Origin: an uncultured bacterium
GTDB lineage: Bacteria; Cyanobacteriota; Vampirovibrionia; Gastranaerophilales; Gastranaerophilaceae
Direction: 5' to 3'
DNA length: 64,000 bases
NCBI GenBank assembly: GCA_949282215.1
Contig: CASDPF010000002.1
Location: 62,001 to 126,000, forward strand
Under the pieces are notes generated by a model that was not told where the DNA came from, made no database searches, and saw nothing but the letters and a program-made list of their open reading frames with translations. Of the stretch, positions 18,041-26,636 are shown in pieces. Every line of letters begins with the position of its first letter. Positions within the stretch are counted from its first letter, which is position 1. The position numbers were made by a program, and so were the translations under genes.

Positions 18041-18764
18041 CAAAAAAGGGTTTTCACTTGCAGAAGTACTTATCACCATAGGCATTATCGGAATGATTGC
18101 CTCTATGGTATATCAAGTACTGTCAGGCAATATAAAAGATAAAGTCACCACAGCAAGACTAAAAAAAACATATTCAACTCTACAGCAAGCTTTACTAAAA
18201 GCAGTAGAGGAGAACGGTCCTGTCGACAGTTGGGGAATTTCTATGGAACCTGGTTATGGTGGTGAAAAAATTTTATTAAAAAATATCGGCAAACACCTAA
18301 ATACAGTTAAAGTTTGCGAAAACGGCACCGGTTGCTATCCAAATCGCACCTATAAAAACATAGATGGCACAAATTATGTAAACTGGAATATACTCAGTGA
18401 CCGTTCTGCAGTAATACTTGCAGATGGAACAATGGTTATGTTTAACACATCATCAGCAAGCGGATACAGCGATTACGGGCAAATATATGTTGACATAAAC
18501 GGAGCACAACCTCCAAATCAAGTTGGGATAGACTTTTTTTATTTCTATATTTTCCAAAACACACTTATACCATCTGGTGCACCAGCGAGGTTTGGAACTC
18601 AGTTTTTTATAGAGCATTGTCTGAAAGACTCAGGTTTTGCCTGTGCAGCTTGGGTTGTATATAACGGAAATCTTGACTACTTATATTGCTCCGATTTGAC
18701 TTGGGAAAATAAACATCAATGCAAATATAGTGAAAAATTAGTTAAATATTTATTCGGTCTATAA
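18015..18764 (+). CDS. Prepilin-type protein overlapping hydG
   Basis: From the ATG at 18015 the protein is 249 residues: leader MAKETSDSSKKG, then FSLAEVLITIGIIGMIASMVY with Glu5. This is a class III (prepilin peptidase) signal. The C-terminal half has VILADGTMVMF and VDINGAQPPNQVGIDFFYFYI, the block shared by the family, plus cysteines. The start lies inside hydG in another frame, so translation may be coupled to hydG. This is odd for a surface or periplasmic filament protein. No G-tract or XRE gene accompanies it. The 3' end overlaps the convergent formyltransferase gene by 23 bp. Confidence 0.8.
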   Translation: MAKETSDSSKKGFSLAEVLITIGIIGMIASMVYQVLSGNIKDKVTTARLKKTYSTLQQALLKAVEENGPVDSWGISMEPGYGGEKILLKNIGKHLNTVKVCENGTGCYPNRTYKNIDGTNYVNWNILSDRSAVILADGTMVMFNTSSASGYSDYGQIYVDINGAQPPNQVGIDFFYFYIFQNTLIPSGAPARFGTQFFIEHCLKDSGFACAAWVVYNGNLDYLYCSDLTWENKHQCKYSEKLVKYLFGL

Positions 18765-19671
18765 CAAATTGACTAAATAACGGGAATTTATAAAGCTTTA
18801 AATTGTCAAATTTTAAAGCCTTACCGTCTATAGTAGAAATAGTAAGAGATTTATTTCCTTTATCCAAAATTTCACCGACAGATTTGCCCTTCCGCTCAAT
18901 AATTTCTACATTGTACGGATTAACTTTGAAAAAATAATTATGAAACTGAATATATACAGGAAGCCAGGGATGAAAAGCTCTGATATGTCTTAAAAGCTCT
19001 ATTGAAGTTTCTTTTTCAAAATTTAAAGTCATATCCTCAGGAGCAACATTTTTGAAATAAGAAGCATTATTTTCATCCTGTGGAACAGGAATTACAAATC
19101 CATCCTTAAGCTTTTCAATTAATTCTGCACACATAAGCCTTGCTTGAAAAACAGTTTTATTTTTTAGTTCTTTGCCTGTATCACCATCAAGAATTTCCAC
19201 TTCAGACTGAGCAAGGATAGCTCCGCAATCAAATTTTTCAGTCATAAGATGAAATGTAACACCTGATTTTTTTTCCCCACGCCAAATTGTCTGTAAATAA
19301 GGATTCGGGCCTCTATATTTTGGAAGCAATGACGGATGCACGTTCACAGAGCCAATTACAGGAACATCCAAAATATCTTTTCTTATTTTTTCACACCAAG
19401 TGCCGACAAGTATTAGGTCAACATTCTCTTTAATTAAAAAATGCTTGAACTCATCAGAATTAGCTGATTTAAAAGTTAAATCTTTAAATTTATATTTTTT
19501 AATAAGAGTAAGCTCTGGAGAACTTTTGAAAAAATCATAAAAAAACATTTGTAAGGGACTTTTTTTTAATCTTTCATAGCGAAACACACCAGCTACTTCA
19601 ACCCCAGATAAAATGACTCCGCGAAGAAGATTTGCGAGCATAGCCCCTTTACCGAGAATGACTACTTTCAT
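18742..19671 (-). CDS. Formyltransferase family protein (Fmt-like fold)
   Basis: The 309-residue protein has the formyl-THF-binding signature SVNVHPSLLPKYRGPNPYLQ near residue 110 with the catalytic His and SLLP loop. GVTFHLMTEKFDCGAILAQ follows, then a smaller C-terminal domain. It transfers a formyl group from 10-formyl-THF either to Met-tRNAi or to an amino sugar. VNVHPSLLPKYRGPNPYLQTIWRG is not a textbook Fmt sequence, so it may be a sugar or antibiotic-type formyltransferase. It overlaps the matrixin gene by 4 bp (ATGA). Confidence 0.75.
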   Translation of the reverse strand: MKVVILGKGAMLANLLRGVILSGVEVAGVFRYERLKKSPLQMFFYDFFKSSPELTLIKKYKFKDLTFKSANSDEFKHFLIKENVDLILVGTWCEKIRKDILDVPVIGSVNVHPSLLPKYRGPNPYLQTIWRGEKKSGVTFHLMTEKFDCGAILAQSEVEILDGDTGKELKNKTVFQARLMCAELIEKLKDGFVIPVPQDENNASYFKNVAPEDMTLNFEKETSIELLRHIRAFHPWLPVYIQFHNYFFKVNPYNVEIIERKGKSVGEILDKGNKSLTISTIDGKALKFDNLKLYKFPLFSQFVIDRINI

Positions 19672-20456
19672 TTGTTATTATCCCTTTTATTGTTGAGGAA
19701 AAATTTTCTCATATCTTCAGAAAGAGTAACGTTTTGCAAAGCCATATGATATTTTCTTAAAAGAGCGATATTTTCCTGCTCATCAAGAAGATCACGTTTC
19801 GGAATTTTGACATTGCTTTTAACTTTTTCAAACTCACTAGGCTCATTTCTGTGCATAACTCTATAAATAATCTCATCAATATCAGATCCGCCCATTGAAT
19901 ACTGAGAAGCGATTTCCGCCACAGTTGCCCCCTGAGGCAAACGATAGAGCCAATTCACGGTAAGAACATCCCCCTCTGAAACCTTATGAACACCTTTTTG
20001 ATGCGGAGTATACATAATATCTGTCTTATAAGGACTATGACCTAAACCTATAGCATGCCCGATTTCATGCAAAATTGTATGATATACTTCACTTTCATCG
20101 CCATAATCACCGTGGATATAACCGTCGGTTAACCCGATTGCAACTTCAGCACCATAAAGTCTGTTGGCACCATCAAAAGAGAAATAACAATGTCCAAGAG
20201 CTTTTCGCTCAACCCTTTTCCAATCGACATTAACGTTAGATTCAAGTAGAGTTTTTACAAAAGTAAAAGAAACTCTACCTTTTGTCGCAGTCTGCCATTC
20301 TTCACAGGCACGACGAACCATTTGACGATATTTATAATCCTCGCCCTGCTTTGAATAAAACTTCATAGGAGCAATGTAGACTTTGAGAGGCATATAAGTC
20401 CATCTCATTAACTTGCCGTTTTTTAAAGATTGTGAAACATAAGTTTTACTCTGCAT
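19668..20456 (-). CDS. Matrixin-type zinc metalloprotease
   Basis: The 262-residue protein has HTILHEIGHAIGLGHSPYKTDIMY around residues 130-150. This is the full HEXXHXXGXXH zinc site with a Met-turn, preceded by a calcium-site-like GDYGDESEVYH. This is the M10A/matrixin fold. No signal peptide is visible, so it may act in the cytoplasm or leave by an unusual route. It is the first gene of a two-gene unit with the formyltransferase and is divergent from ybaB. The C-terminal 100 residues are charged and of unknown function. Confidence 0.8.
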   Translation of the reverse strand: MQSKTYVSQSLKNGKLMRWTYMPLKVYIAPMKFYSKQGEDYKYRQMVRRACEEWQTATKGRVSFTFVKTLLESNVNVDWKRVERKALGHCYFSFDGANRLYGAEVAIGLTDGYIHGDYGDESEVYHTILHEIGHAIGLGHSPYKTDIMYTPHQKGVHKVSEGDVLTVNWLYRLPQGATVAEIASQYSMGGSDIDEIIYRVMHRNEPSEFEKVKSNVKIPKRDLLDEQENIALLRKYHMALQNVTLSEDMRKFFLNNKRDNNK

Positions 20457-20534
20457 ATTTTTATTGTATTATAAAAAAAGGGAAGCTGCAAAAGCTTAAC
20501 ATGCTGCATTATTACAGACTAAGGAGAATAAAAT

Positions 20535-20852
20535 ATGAACATTATGCAAATCATGAAACAGGCACAATCTATTCAAGCAAAGTTAAAATCTTCGCAAGAA
20601 GAACTTGCAAAGATGGAACTGACAGGAGAATCTGCAGGTGGTGCAGTAAAAGTTGTATGCGATGGACAAGGGAAATTTAAGTCAATAAAACTAAATGCCT
20701 CTGAACTTTCTCTAGACAACGATACAGCTGAAGAATTAGAAGATTTAATTACTGTTGCTATTAACCAAGCAAGCGAAAAAGCTTCAAAAGAAATGGAAGC
20801 TAAAATGAAAGCTGCAACAGGCGGTATGAATATTCCTGGATTAGGCTTCTAA
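20535..20852 (+). CDS. ybaB: YbaB/EbfC nucleoid-associated protein
   Basis: A 105-residue protein: MNIMQIMKQAQSIQAKLKSSQEELAKMELTGESAGGAVKV with C-terminal GGMNIPGLGF. It matches the YbaB/EbfC family in sequence and length. The protein forms tweezer-like dimers that bind DNA. AAGGAG lies 8 nt upstream. Its stop overlaps the recR start (TAATG), the usual ybaB-recR pairing. Confidence 0.93.
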   Translation: MNIMQIMKQAQSIQAKLKSSQEELAKMELTGESAGGAVKVVCDGQGKFKSIKLNASELSLDNDTAEELEDLITVAINQASEKASKEMEAKMKAATGGMNIPGLGF

Positions 20853-21448
20853 TGATATATCCAAAATCAATAGCTACACTAATAGAGCACTTTCAGAAAT
20901 TTCCGTCAGTAGGTCCGAAATCAGCTCAAAGAATGGCATTTTACTTACTAAGAATGCCAATGTCTGAGGTGCAAAAATTTGCACAGAGTATTGTTGAAGC
21001 AAAGGAAAACACACATACTTGTGAGATATGTTTTAACCTTTCTTCAACAAGCCCGTGTGAGATTTGTCAATCAGTAACCAGAGATCGTTCAACAATTTGC
21101 GTAGTTGCGGAAACTAAAGATTTAATCGCTATTGAAAAAACAAATGAATATAAAGGTCTCTATCACGTATTACAAGGGTTAATCTCCCCGATGGACGGAA
21201 TCGGTGCTGATGATATCAGAATAAAAGAACTTCTTAATCGTTTAACAGATGAAGCTGTTAAAGAAGTTATTATAGCATTAAGCCCTTCTGTAGAAGGAGA
21301 AGCTACAAGCCTATATTTAAGCAAACTGATAAAACCTTTCGGTATAAAGATTTCAAGAATAGCATTTGGACTGCCTGTCGGTGCTGATCTTGAATATGCC
21401 GATGAAATTACGATTGCCCGTGCAATCGAAGGCAGAAGAGAAATTTAA
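20852..21448 (+). CDS. recR: Recombination protein RecR
   Basis: The 198-residue protein has the helix-hairpin-helix FQKFPSVGPKSAQRMAFYLL. It has a C4 zinc finger (CEICFNLSSTSPCEICQ) and a Toprim domain (ICVVAETKDLIAIEKT, then SPSVEGEAT). It loads RecA on gaps with RecO/RecF and has a normal length. It is coupled to ybaB and ends one base before the convergent pilin gene at 21450. Confidence 0.95.
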   Translation: MIYPKSIATLIEHFQKFPSVGPKSAQRMAFYLLRMPMSEVQKFAQSIVEAKENTHTCEICFNLSSTSPCEICQSVTRDRSTICVVAETKDLIAIEKTNEYKGLYHVLQGLISPMDGIGADDIRIKELLNRLTDEAVKEVIIALSPSVEGEATSLYLSKLIKPFGIKISRIAFGLPVGADLEYADEITIARAIEGRREI

Positions 21449-21449
21449 C

Positions 21450-22109
21450 CTACTCTAAAAGCCAAGTTTTATACATACAATTTCCGCTTGGACACCAGCG
21501 TTGTTTTTCAATTTTATCATCCCAAGGTGCTATCATATCTGCATCTTCGACATAATTTGCTTTTTTATCTTTACTTGAAGCGAACTTCATAACAAATCGG
21601 TCTTTTCCGAGTTTATTCGGTTTCTTTTTACCATTTACATCAACTAAAACTGGATATTCCTTATTAGAATAGAGAAACCAGGACATACCTGAAGCATCGA
21701 CAAAGGAATAATTTTCATTATGTCCGCCACAACCTACCCAATTATTAGCAGCAGCAGTAATACATGCCTGCTCTCCATTATCAATCTCCCAACACTCAGA
21801 AGCATTTTTATCAAAACAAGTTTTAGTAGCCTTAAAATACTTTGCAATAGCCTTAAAATTCTCTCCGATAACAGGAGTTCCCATTGTACCTGTACCATCA
21901 TCAGACGTACTTGACATATCTTGATATTCACCTGCTGCCTGCATATACAAAAAAGCCTGACTTAATGCACTATACGCTTTTTTATAAGCTACTTTAAATT
22001 GTTTATTTTGAGTTTTATTGATGACAGTTGGCAAAGTCAATGCAGCTACAACACCTATTATACCAAGTGTTATCAAGACTTCACTCAACGTAAATGCCTG
22101 ATTTTTCAT
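21450..22109 (-). CDS. Prepilin-type protein, divergent from an XRE regulator
   Basis: The 219-residue protein has leader MKNQA, then FTLSEVLITLGIIGVVAALTLPTVI with Glu5. Its C-terminal block is VLVDVNGKKKPNKLGKDRFVMKF, and several cysteines occur late (CMY, CPSGNC). The ribosome site is AGGGGGA 5 nt before ATG. Upstream is a 7-bp-arm palindrome (22128-22144) and a small XRE gene reading away, so local repression is likely. It is probably inserted in the inner membrane and processed by a prepilin peptidase. Confidence 0.85.
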   Translation of the reverse strand: MKNQAFTLSEVLITLGIIGVVAALTLPTVINKTQNKQFKVAYKKAYSALSQAFLYMQAAGEYQDMSSTSDDGTGTMGTPVIGENFKAIAKYFKATKTCFDKNASECWEIDNGEQACITAAANNWVGCGGHNENYSFVDASGMSWFLYSNKEYPVLVDVNGKKKPNKLGKDRFVMKFASSKDKKANYVEDADMIAPWDDKIEKQRWCPSGNCMYKTWLLE

Positions 22110-22127
22110 ACTTCCCCCTACCTTTAT

Positions 22128-22144
22128 ATTGGCTCTTAGCCAAT
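22128..22144. promoter_or_regulatory. Palindromic operator candidate between pilin and XRE gene
   Basis: ATTGGCT-CTT-AGCCAAT, a perfect 7-bp inverted repeat. It sits immediately upstream of a TATAAA -10-like box for the pilin on the minus strand. This is the likely target of the XRE protein at 22178. Confidence 0.55.
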
Positions 22145-22177
22145 GTTATTAAAATCATAATATCATAATATGAAAAA

Positions 22178-22393
22178 ATGACAAGAACTTTTTACAAAAA
22201 ACTCGGTAGAAAAATTTATAACCTTAGACGAGAAAAAAAGTTATCACGCGAAAAATTTGCCGAACTTGCAGGAATAAATGATTATTACCTTGGTGAAATA
22301 GAACGCGGTGAAAAAAAGGCGTCATTAGATACTCTGTTTAAAATCGCAAACATTTTCGGACTGAAAATTCACGAAATGCTTAATATTAAATAG
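22178..22393 (+). CDS. Small XRE-family HTH regulator
   Basis: The 71-residue protein is essentially one Cro/CI-type HTH domain: LGRKIYNLRREKKLSREKFAELAGINDYYLGEIERGEKKASLDTLFKIANIFGL. It should bind a palindrome as a dimer. It is divergent from the pilin gene at 21450 with 68 nt between the starts, enclosing the palindrome at 22128. Two other pilin genes here have the same arrangement with different XRE proteins. Confidence 0.85.
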   Translation: MTRTFYKKLGRKIYNLRREKKLSREKFAELAGINDYYLGEIERGEKKASLDTLFKIANIFGLKIHEMLNIK

Positions 22394-22441
22394 CCGGTTT
22401 ATATAATTGATTTTAAAAAGAAAATAATATAAACTCATTTT

Positions 22442-23404
22442 ATGAGTGAAAATCTGATTGAAATAAAAGACTTATTTGTTGAATACAAGTCGATTAAAGG
22501 AATTATTGGCGGAACAGAAATTATTCATGCCGTCAATGGAGTTAATCTTGAAATAAAGCAAGGAGAAATTTTAGCTCTTGCCGGTGAATCAGGATGCGGT
22601 AAATCCACACTTGCAAAAGCAATTATCAAACTTAAAAATTCAAAGTCTGGCGAGATTAATTTTAAAAACAGAAATATCCTCAAAATGAACAAAAAAGAAC
22701 TTAAAAATTTTAGAAAAAGTGCTCAAATGGTTTTTCAAAATCCATATTCAAGCCTTGATCCTAAAATGAAGATTTTAAATACCCTAAAAGAACCATTACA
22801 GATTAACACAGAACATTCCGAAAAAGAAATTCTTGAGATAATAAAAGATAAGATTAGAAAAGTCGGCTTAAGTGAAGACTGTCTTTGTTTATATCCGCAT
22901 GAATTTTCAGGAGGCCAACGACAAAGAATAGCTATAGCAAGAGCATTAGTTCTAAATCCTGAATTCATTCTAGCAGATGAGCCTGTAAGTGCTTTAGACG
23001 TAAGTATTCAAGCTCAAATCATTAATCTTTTAAAAGAATTAAAAGAAGATTATAATTTGACATTTTTACTTATTACCCATGATATGAGCGTAATTAAGTA
23101 CCTAGCTGACAGAATAGCGATTATGTATCTTGGAGAAATTGTCGAAATCGGAACAACCGAAGAAATTTTTAACTCTCTCAAACACCCATATACGCAAGCT
23201 CTATTAAGTGCTGTCCCGCAAATTAGCGGAGAAAAATCGGATAGAATAATCTTAAGCGGAGATTTACCATCTCCGGCAAACCTTCCTAAAGGGTGCAAAT
23301 TCCATACAAGATGCTCAAAATGTTTTGAAAAATGCCCCGAAATAAATCCACCTACAATAAACATATCCGACACGCACAAAGTAAAATGTCATTTATATAC
23401 ATAG
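22442..23404 (+). CDS. Oligopeptide/dipeptide-type ABC transporter ATP-binding protein
   Basis: The 320-residue ATPase has Walker A GESGCGKST, signature FSGGQRQRIAIARAL and Walker B ILADEPVSALD. It ends with the OppF/DppF C-terminal region (LPSPANLPKGCKFHTRCSKCFEKCPE) with its cysteines. It energises uptake of peptides or nickel-type substrates. Partner permeases, binding protein and the second ATPase are not adjacent, so this is either an orphan or a split system. Confidence 0.9.
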   Translation: MSENLIEIKDLFVEYKSIKGIIGGTEIIHAVNGVNLEIKQGEILALAGESGCGKSTLAKAIIKLKNSKSGEINFKNRNILKMNKKELKNFRKSAQMVFQNPYSSLDPKMKILNTLKEPLQINTEHSEKEILEIIKDKIRKVGLSEDCLCLYPHEFSGGQRQRIAIARALVLNPEFILADEPVSALDVSIQAQIINLLKELKEDYNLTFLLITHDMSVIKYLADRIAIMYLGEIVEIGTTEEIFNSLKHPYTQALLSAVPQISGEKSDRIILSGDLPSPANLPKGCKFHTRCSKCFEKCPEINPPTINISDTHKVKCHLYT

Positions 23405-23436
23405 CAATTTTTTACATTCATTTGTTTTAAGAAAGT

Positions 23437-24228
23437 ATGTTCAAAGTTCTTAAGACAGCAAAATTCCCTGTAAGGCAATTTAAAGGACTAGGTTCTCCTA
23501 ATGCCAGATATCAGTATGCACAAAAATTAACTGCTGACTTTTATAATTCAGTAAAAGACGAATTCGGAACTTATGACGTAAAACTTTCAAAAATAAAAAA
23601 ACTATACCTAAAACTCCTATCCTCATATAAAAGAATTGAAGTAAGCGGTCTGGAAAATAATACAAATACAACAGGCAGAGTAATGATAGGTTCAAACAAA
23701 AAAGGAAACGTAGAAGGATATTTTGTACAAATTAAACCTAATGCCATAACAAAAGGTCTTAGTCTGCAGGAATTTGGAACCCTAATGCACGAAACCGACC
23801 ATCTTTTCAGCTATTTTACCAATCCTAAATATATTCAAAGAGTAATTGAGATGACAATTAAGGGCTATAGGAATAAAAAATATCATCAATTTTTTGATAA
23901 AGAACTACAATCAACCAAGAAACAAAATCGCAAAGACTTAATCCCAGTTCTAATAAAAAAACTTGAGAAATATTTTAAAAATAAAACTAATGATGAAAAA
24001 ATTAATACATTACAAGATTTCAGGTATAGATTAATAAATGAACGAAATGCATACAATACCGGCAACTTCTATCAAAATGCCATAGAAGAATACCATCCGA
24101 ATGTCCTGAGTCAAAAAACAGAACCGATTAACATAAAAAATTTCTATTTCGATGAAAAAATAGAAGTAATATCAAAAATGCTTAAAAACACAATTCAAGA
24201 AGAAAGAGCAAAACTGTCAAAAAGATAA
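23437..24228 (+). CDS. Unknown protein with HExxH motif
   Basis: I do not recognise this 263-residue protein as a family. It contains HETDH at residues 118-122 within EFGTLMHETDHLFSYF, a zincin-type HExxH. No clear third ligand motif follows. The N-terminus MFKVLKTAKFPVRQFKGLG ends in an F-x-G element also seen in other unknown proteins of this window. It is very basic and has no signal peptide. It lies between an orphan OppF-type ATPase and smpB on the same strand. A peptidase activity is possible but not shown. Confidence 0.6.
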   Translation: MFKVLKTAKFPVRQFKGLGSPNARYQYAQKLTADFYNSVKDEFGTYDVKLSKIKKLYLKLLSSYKRIEVSGLENNTNTTGRVMIGSNKKGNVEGYFVQIKPNAITKGLSLQEFGTLMHETDHLFSYFTNPKYIQRVIEMTIKGYRNKKYHQFFDKELQSTKKQNRKDLIPVLIKKLEKYFKNKTNDEKINTLQDFRYRLINERNAYNTGNFYQNAIEEYHPNVLSQKTEPINIKNFYFDEKIEVISKMLKNTIQEERAKLSKR

Positions 24229-24250
24229 ATTTCTGTGTTATAATCAGCTT

Positions 24251-24703
24251 ATGGAACGAAAAATAATTACAACAAACAGAAAAGCATTTCATGACTTTAC
24301 TATTTTTGATAAATACGAAGCTGGGATTGTACTGACAGGAACAGAAATTAAATCCATACGAAAAAATGCAATCAATTTAAAAGACAGTTTTTGTAAAATA
24401 GAAGATAATGAAGTTTTCTTATATAACTGCCATATATCCCCTTATGAGCAGGGAAATCGTTTTAACCATGAAGCAGAACGCACCAGAAAACTTTTACTCA
24501 CTAAAAAAGAAATCTTAAAAATGCATTCTAAAGTAAAAAAAGACGGTTATACAATCATCCCGCTTGAAGTGTATATTCAAAAAGGATTTGCCAAAATCCA
24601 AATAGGCTTAGGGAAAGGTAAAAAACTCCACGACAAACGTGATGATATTGCTAAAAAAGATCAAAAAAGAGAAATGGATAGAGCCTCTAAAATTCGCTAT
24701 TAA
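24251..24703 (+). CDS. smpB: SsrA-binding protein SmpB
   Basis: The 150-residue protein has ITTNRKAFHDFTIFDKYEAGIVLTGTE-type start, SFCKIEDNEVFLYNCHISPYEQGN, and the basic C-terminal tail KGKKLHDKRDDIAKKDQKRE that mimics an anticodon arm. It brings tmRNA to stalled ribosomes. The length and all blocks are standard. The tmRNA gene itself is not in the window. Confidence 0.96.
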   Translation: MERKIITTNRKAFHDFTIFDKYEAGIVLTGTEIKSIRKNAINLKDSFCKIEDNEVFLYNCHISPYEQGNRFNHEAERTRKLLLTKKEILKMHSKVKKDGYTIIPLEVYIQKGFAKIQIGLGKGKKLHDKRDDIAKKDQKREMDRASKIRY

Positions 24704-24782
24704 TTTAATAAATTTGCAATACCTTTTTGTTTGGTGTAGAATATAGAGAGTAAATATAAATTTTTAGTTAGGGATTATAAAT

Positions 24783-25649
24783 ATGACAATTCAAGATTGG
24801 TTTGAAAAAAGAAAAGAAGCTCAAATAAAAAGACGTGAGCTGGAAGCTCGTGCTGAAGTTGAGCAAAATCCTGATTTATGGGTTAAATGCGTACATTGCG
24901 ACGCTCAACTTTTGAAAGAAGATTTAGCTAATAATGATATGGTATGTCCTGTATGTGATTACCACTTCAGAATAAATGCAAGAAAAAGAATTAAACAACT
25001 TTTTGATGAAAATTCATTTCAAGAATTATTTTCAGAAATCAGTCCGACTGATCCTTTAGAATTTGTCGATACAGAATCATATAAAGACAGAATAGAAAAA
25101 GCCCAAAAGAAAACCAACCTTAAAGATGCTGTAATTGCTGGGATTGGAGAAATTGAAGGGCATAAAGTAGCTGCTGCAATAATGGATTTTGACTTTATGG
25201 GCGGTTCTATGGGCAGTGTTGTAGGAGAAAAGGTTACAAGAATTATTGAAAAAGCTATAGAAGAAAGACTTCCGGTTCTAGCTATCACATCTTCAGGCGG
25301 TGCAAGAATGCAGGAAAGTGCATTAAGCTTGATGCAAATGGCAAAAACTTCTTGTGCCTGCTCAAGACTTGATGATGAAGGTTTATTATACGTAAACTTA
25401 ATCACAGAACCGACATTTGGCGGTGTAACGGCAAGCTTTGGTATGCTTGGAGATATTATCGTTGCAGAACAAGGTGCCAGAGTCGGGTTTGCCGGCAGAC
25501 GTGTTATTGAACAAACTATCAGACAAAAATTACCGTCTGACTTCCAAACTGCAGAATATCTGCTCAAATATGGTCAGGTTGATGTGGTATCAAGACGTAA
25601 AGATTTAAGAAAAACTCTTGCTAATATTTTTTCAATGCACGGAGTTTAA
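24783..25649 (+). CDS. accD: Acetyl-CoA carboxylase carboxyltransferase subunit beta
   Basis: The 288-residue protein has the N-terminal zinc ribbon with C36, C39, C55 and C58 (CVHC, CPVC) and the crotonase-type core (AAAIMDFDFMGGSMGSVVGEK, SSGGARMQES, EPTFGGVTASFGMLGD). With AccA it moves CO2 from carboxybiotin to acetyl-CoA, the first step of fatty-acid synthesis. It is followed 30 nt later by accA, so the two subunits are made from one transcript. Confidence 0.96.
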   Translation: MTIQDWFEKRKEAQIKRRELEARAEVEQNPDLWVKCVHCDAQLLKEDLANNDMVCPVCDYHFRINARKRIKQLFDENSFQELFSEISPTDPLEFVDTESYKDRIEKAQKKTNLKDAVIAGIGEIEGHKVAAAIMDFDFMGGSMGSVVGEKVTRIIEKAIEERLPVLAITSSGGARMQESALSLMQMAKTSCACSRLDDEGLLYVNLITEPTFGGVTASFGMLGDIIVAEQGARVGFAGRRVIEQTIRQKLPSDFQTAEYLLKYGQVDVVSRRKDLRKTLANIFSMHGV

Positions 25650-25679
25650 ATAGATTGCTATATTATAAAGGGATACAAT

Positions 25680-26633
25680 ATGAGTACAATATTGGATTTT
25701 GAAAAACCGATTATGGAAATACAAGAAAAAATAGAAGAACTAAAAAAAATAAGTGCGGAGTCCGGTATGGATTTAAATAAAGAAATTGAAACTTTTGAAC
25801 AACAGGCTGATGACTACAAAAAAGAATTGTATTCAAACTTAAAACCTGCTCAAAAACTGCAAATCGCGAGACATCCCGAAAGACCGAACTTTTTGGATTA
25901 TGTAGAACATATTTGCACGGATTTCATTGAATTGCACGGTGACAGAACAGGCATGGATGATAGAGCAATCATTGGCGGATTAGCTAAAATTGACGGAAAA
26001 CCTGTTATGATTATCGGAACAATGAAAGGTAAATCAACAAAAGAAAATCTTGAGTATAACTTCGGTATGCCTCAACCGCAAGGGTATAGAAAAGCTTTGA
26101 GATTATTTAAACATGCCAGCAAGTTTAATATTCCAATCGTAACATTAATTGACACTCCGGGGGCATATCCTGGAATCAGTGCAGAAGAAACAGGTCAAGG
26201 CGGAGCTATCGCTGTAAACTTAAGAGATATGGCAAAATTAAATGTCCCTGTAATTGCAATTATTACAGGCGAGGGCTGTTCCGGCGGGGCATTAGGTCTT
26301 GCTGTTGCAGATAAAGTATTTTTACTTGAACATGCATATTATACAGTTATTTCACCTGAAGGATGTGCCTCAATTCTATGGAGAGATGCGTCCAGAGCAA
26401 GTGATGCTGCTGAAGCATTAAAAATTACGGCACCTGATTTGATGAAGTTTGGAATTATTGATGGAGCGATAAAAGAGCCTGTAGGTGGAGCTCATAAAGA
26501 TTATGACTTTATCTGCGGTGAAATGAAAAAAACTATCTTAGAAAGCCTTGATGAACTTTCAAAACTTTCAGTAGAAGAGTTAAAAAATAATCGCTACAAC
26601 AAGTTCCGCAAAATGGGTGCATTCTTGGAGTAG
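25680..26633 (+). CDS. accA: Acetyl-CoA carboxylase carboxyltransferase subunit alpha
   Basis: The 317-residue protein has DFEKPIMEIQEKIEELK, RPNFLDYVEHI, GDRTGMDDRAIIGGLA, the oxyanion-hole TLIDTPGAYPGISAEETGQG and SGGALGLAVADKV, all AccA landmarks. It pairs with AccD just upstream. prmA starts 3 nt after its stop. The length is standard. Confidence 0.96.
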   Translation: MSTILDFEKPIMEIQEKIEELKKISAESGMDLNKEIETFEQQADDYKKELYSNLKPAQKLQIARHPERPNFLDYVEHICTDFIELHGDRTGMDDRAIIGGLAKIDGKPVMIIGTMKGKSTKENLEYNFGMPQPQGYRKALRLFKHASKFNIPIVTLIDTPGAYPGISAEETGQGGAIAVNLRDMAKLNVPVIAIITGEGCSGGALGLAVADKVFLLEHAYYTVISPEGCASILWRDASRASDAAEALKITAPDLMKFGIIDGAIKEPVGGAHKDYDFICGEMKKTILESLDELSKLSVEELKNNRYNKFRKMGAFLE

Positions 26634-26636
26634 AAA

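Noticed and set aside
25019-25567. 182-codon minus-strand open frame inside accD
   Set aside because: Pure antisense shadow of a conserved gene; composition mirrors accD codons.
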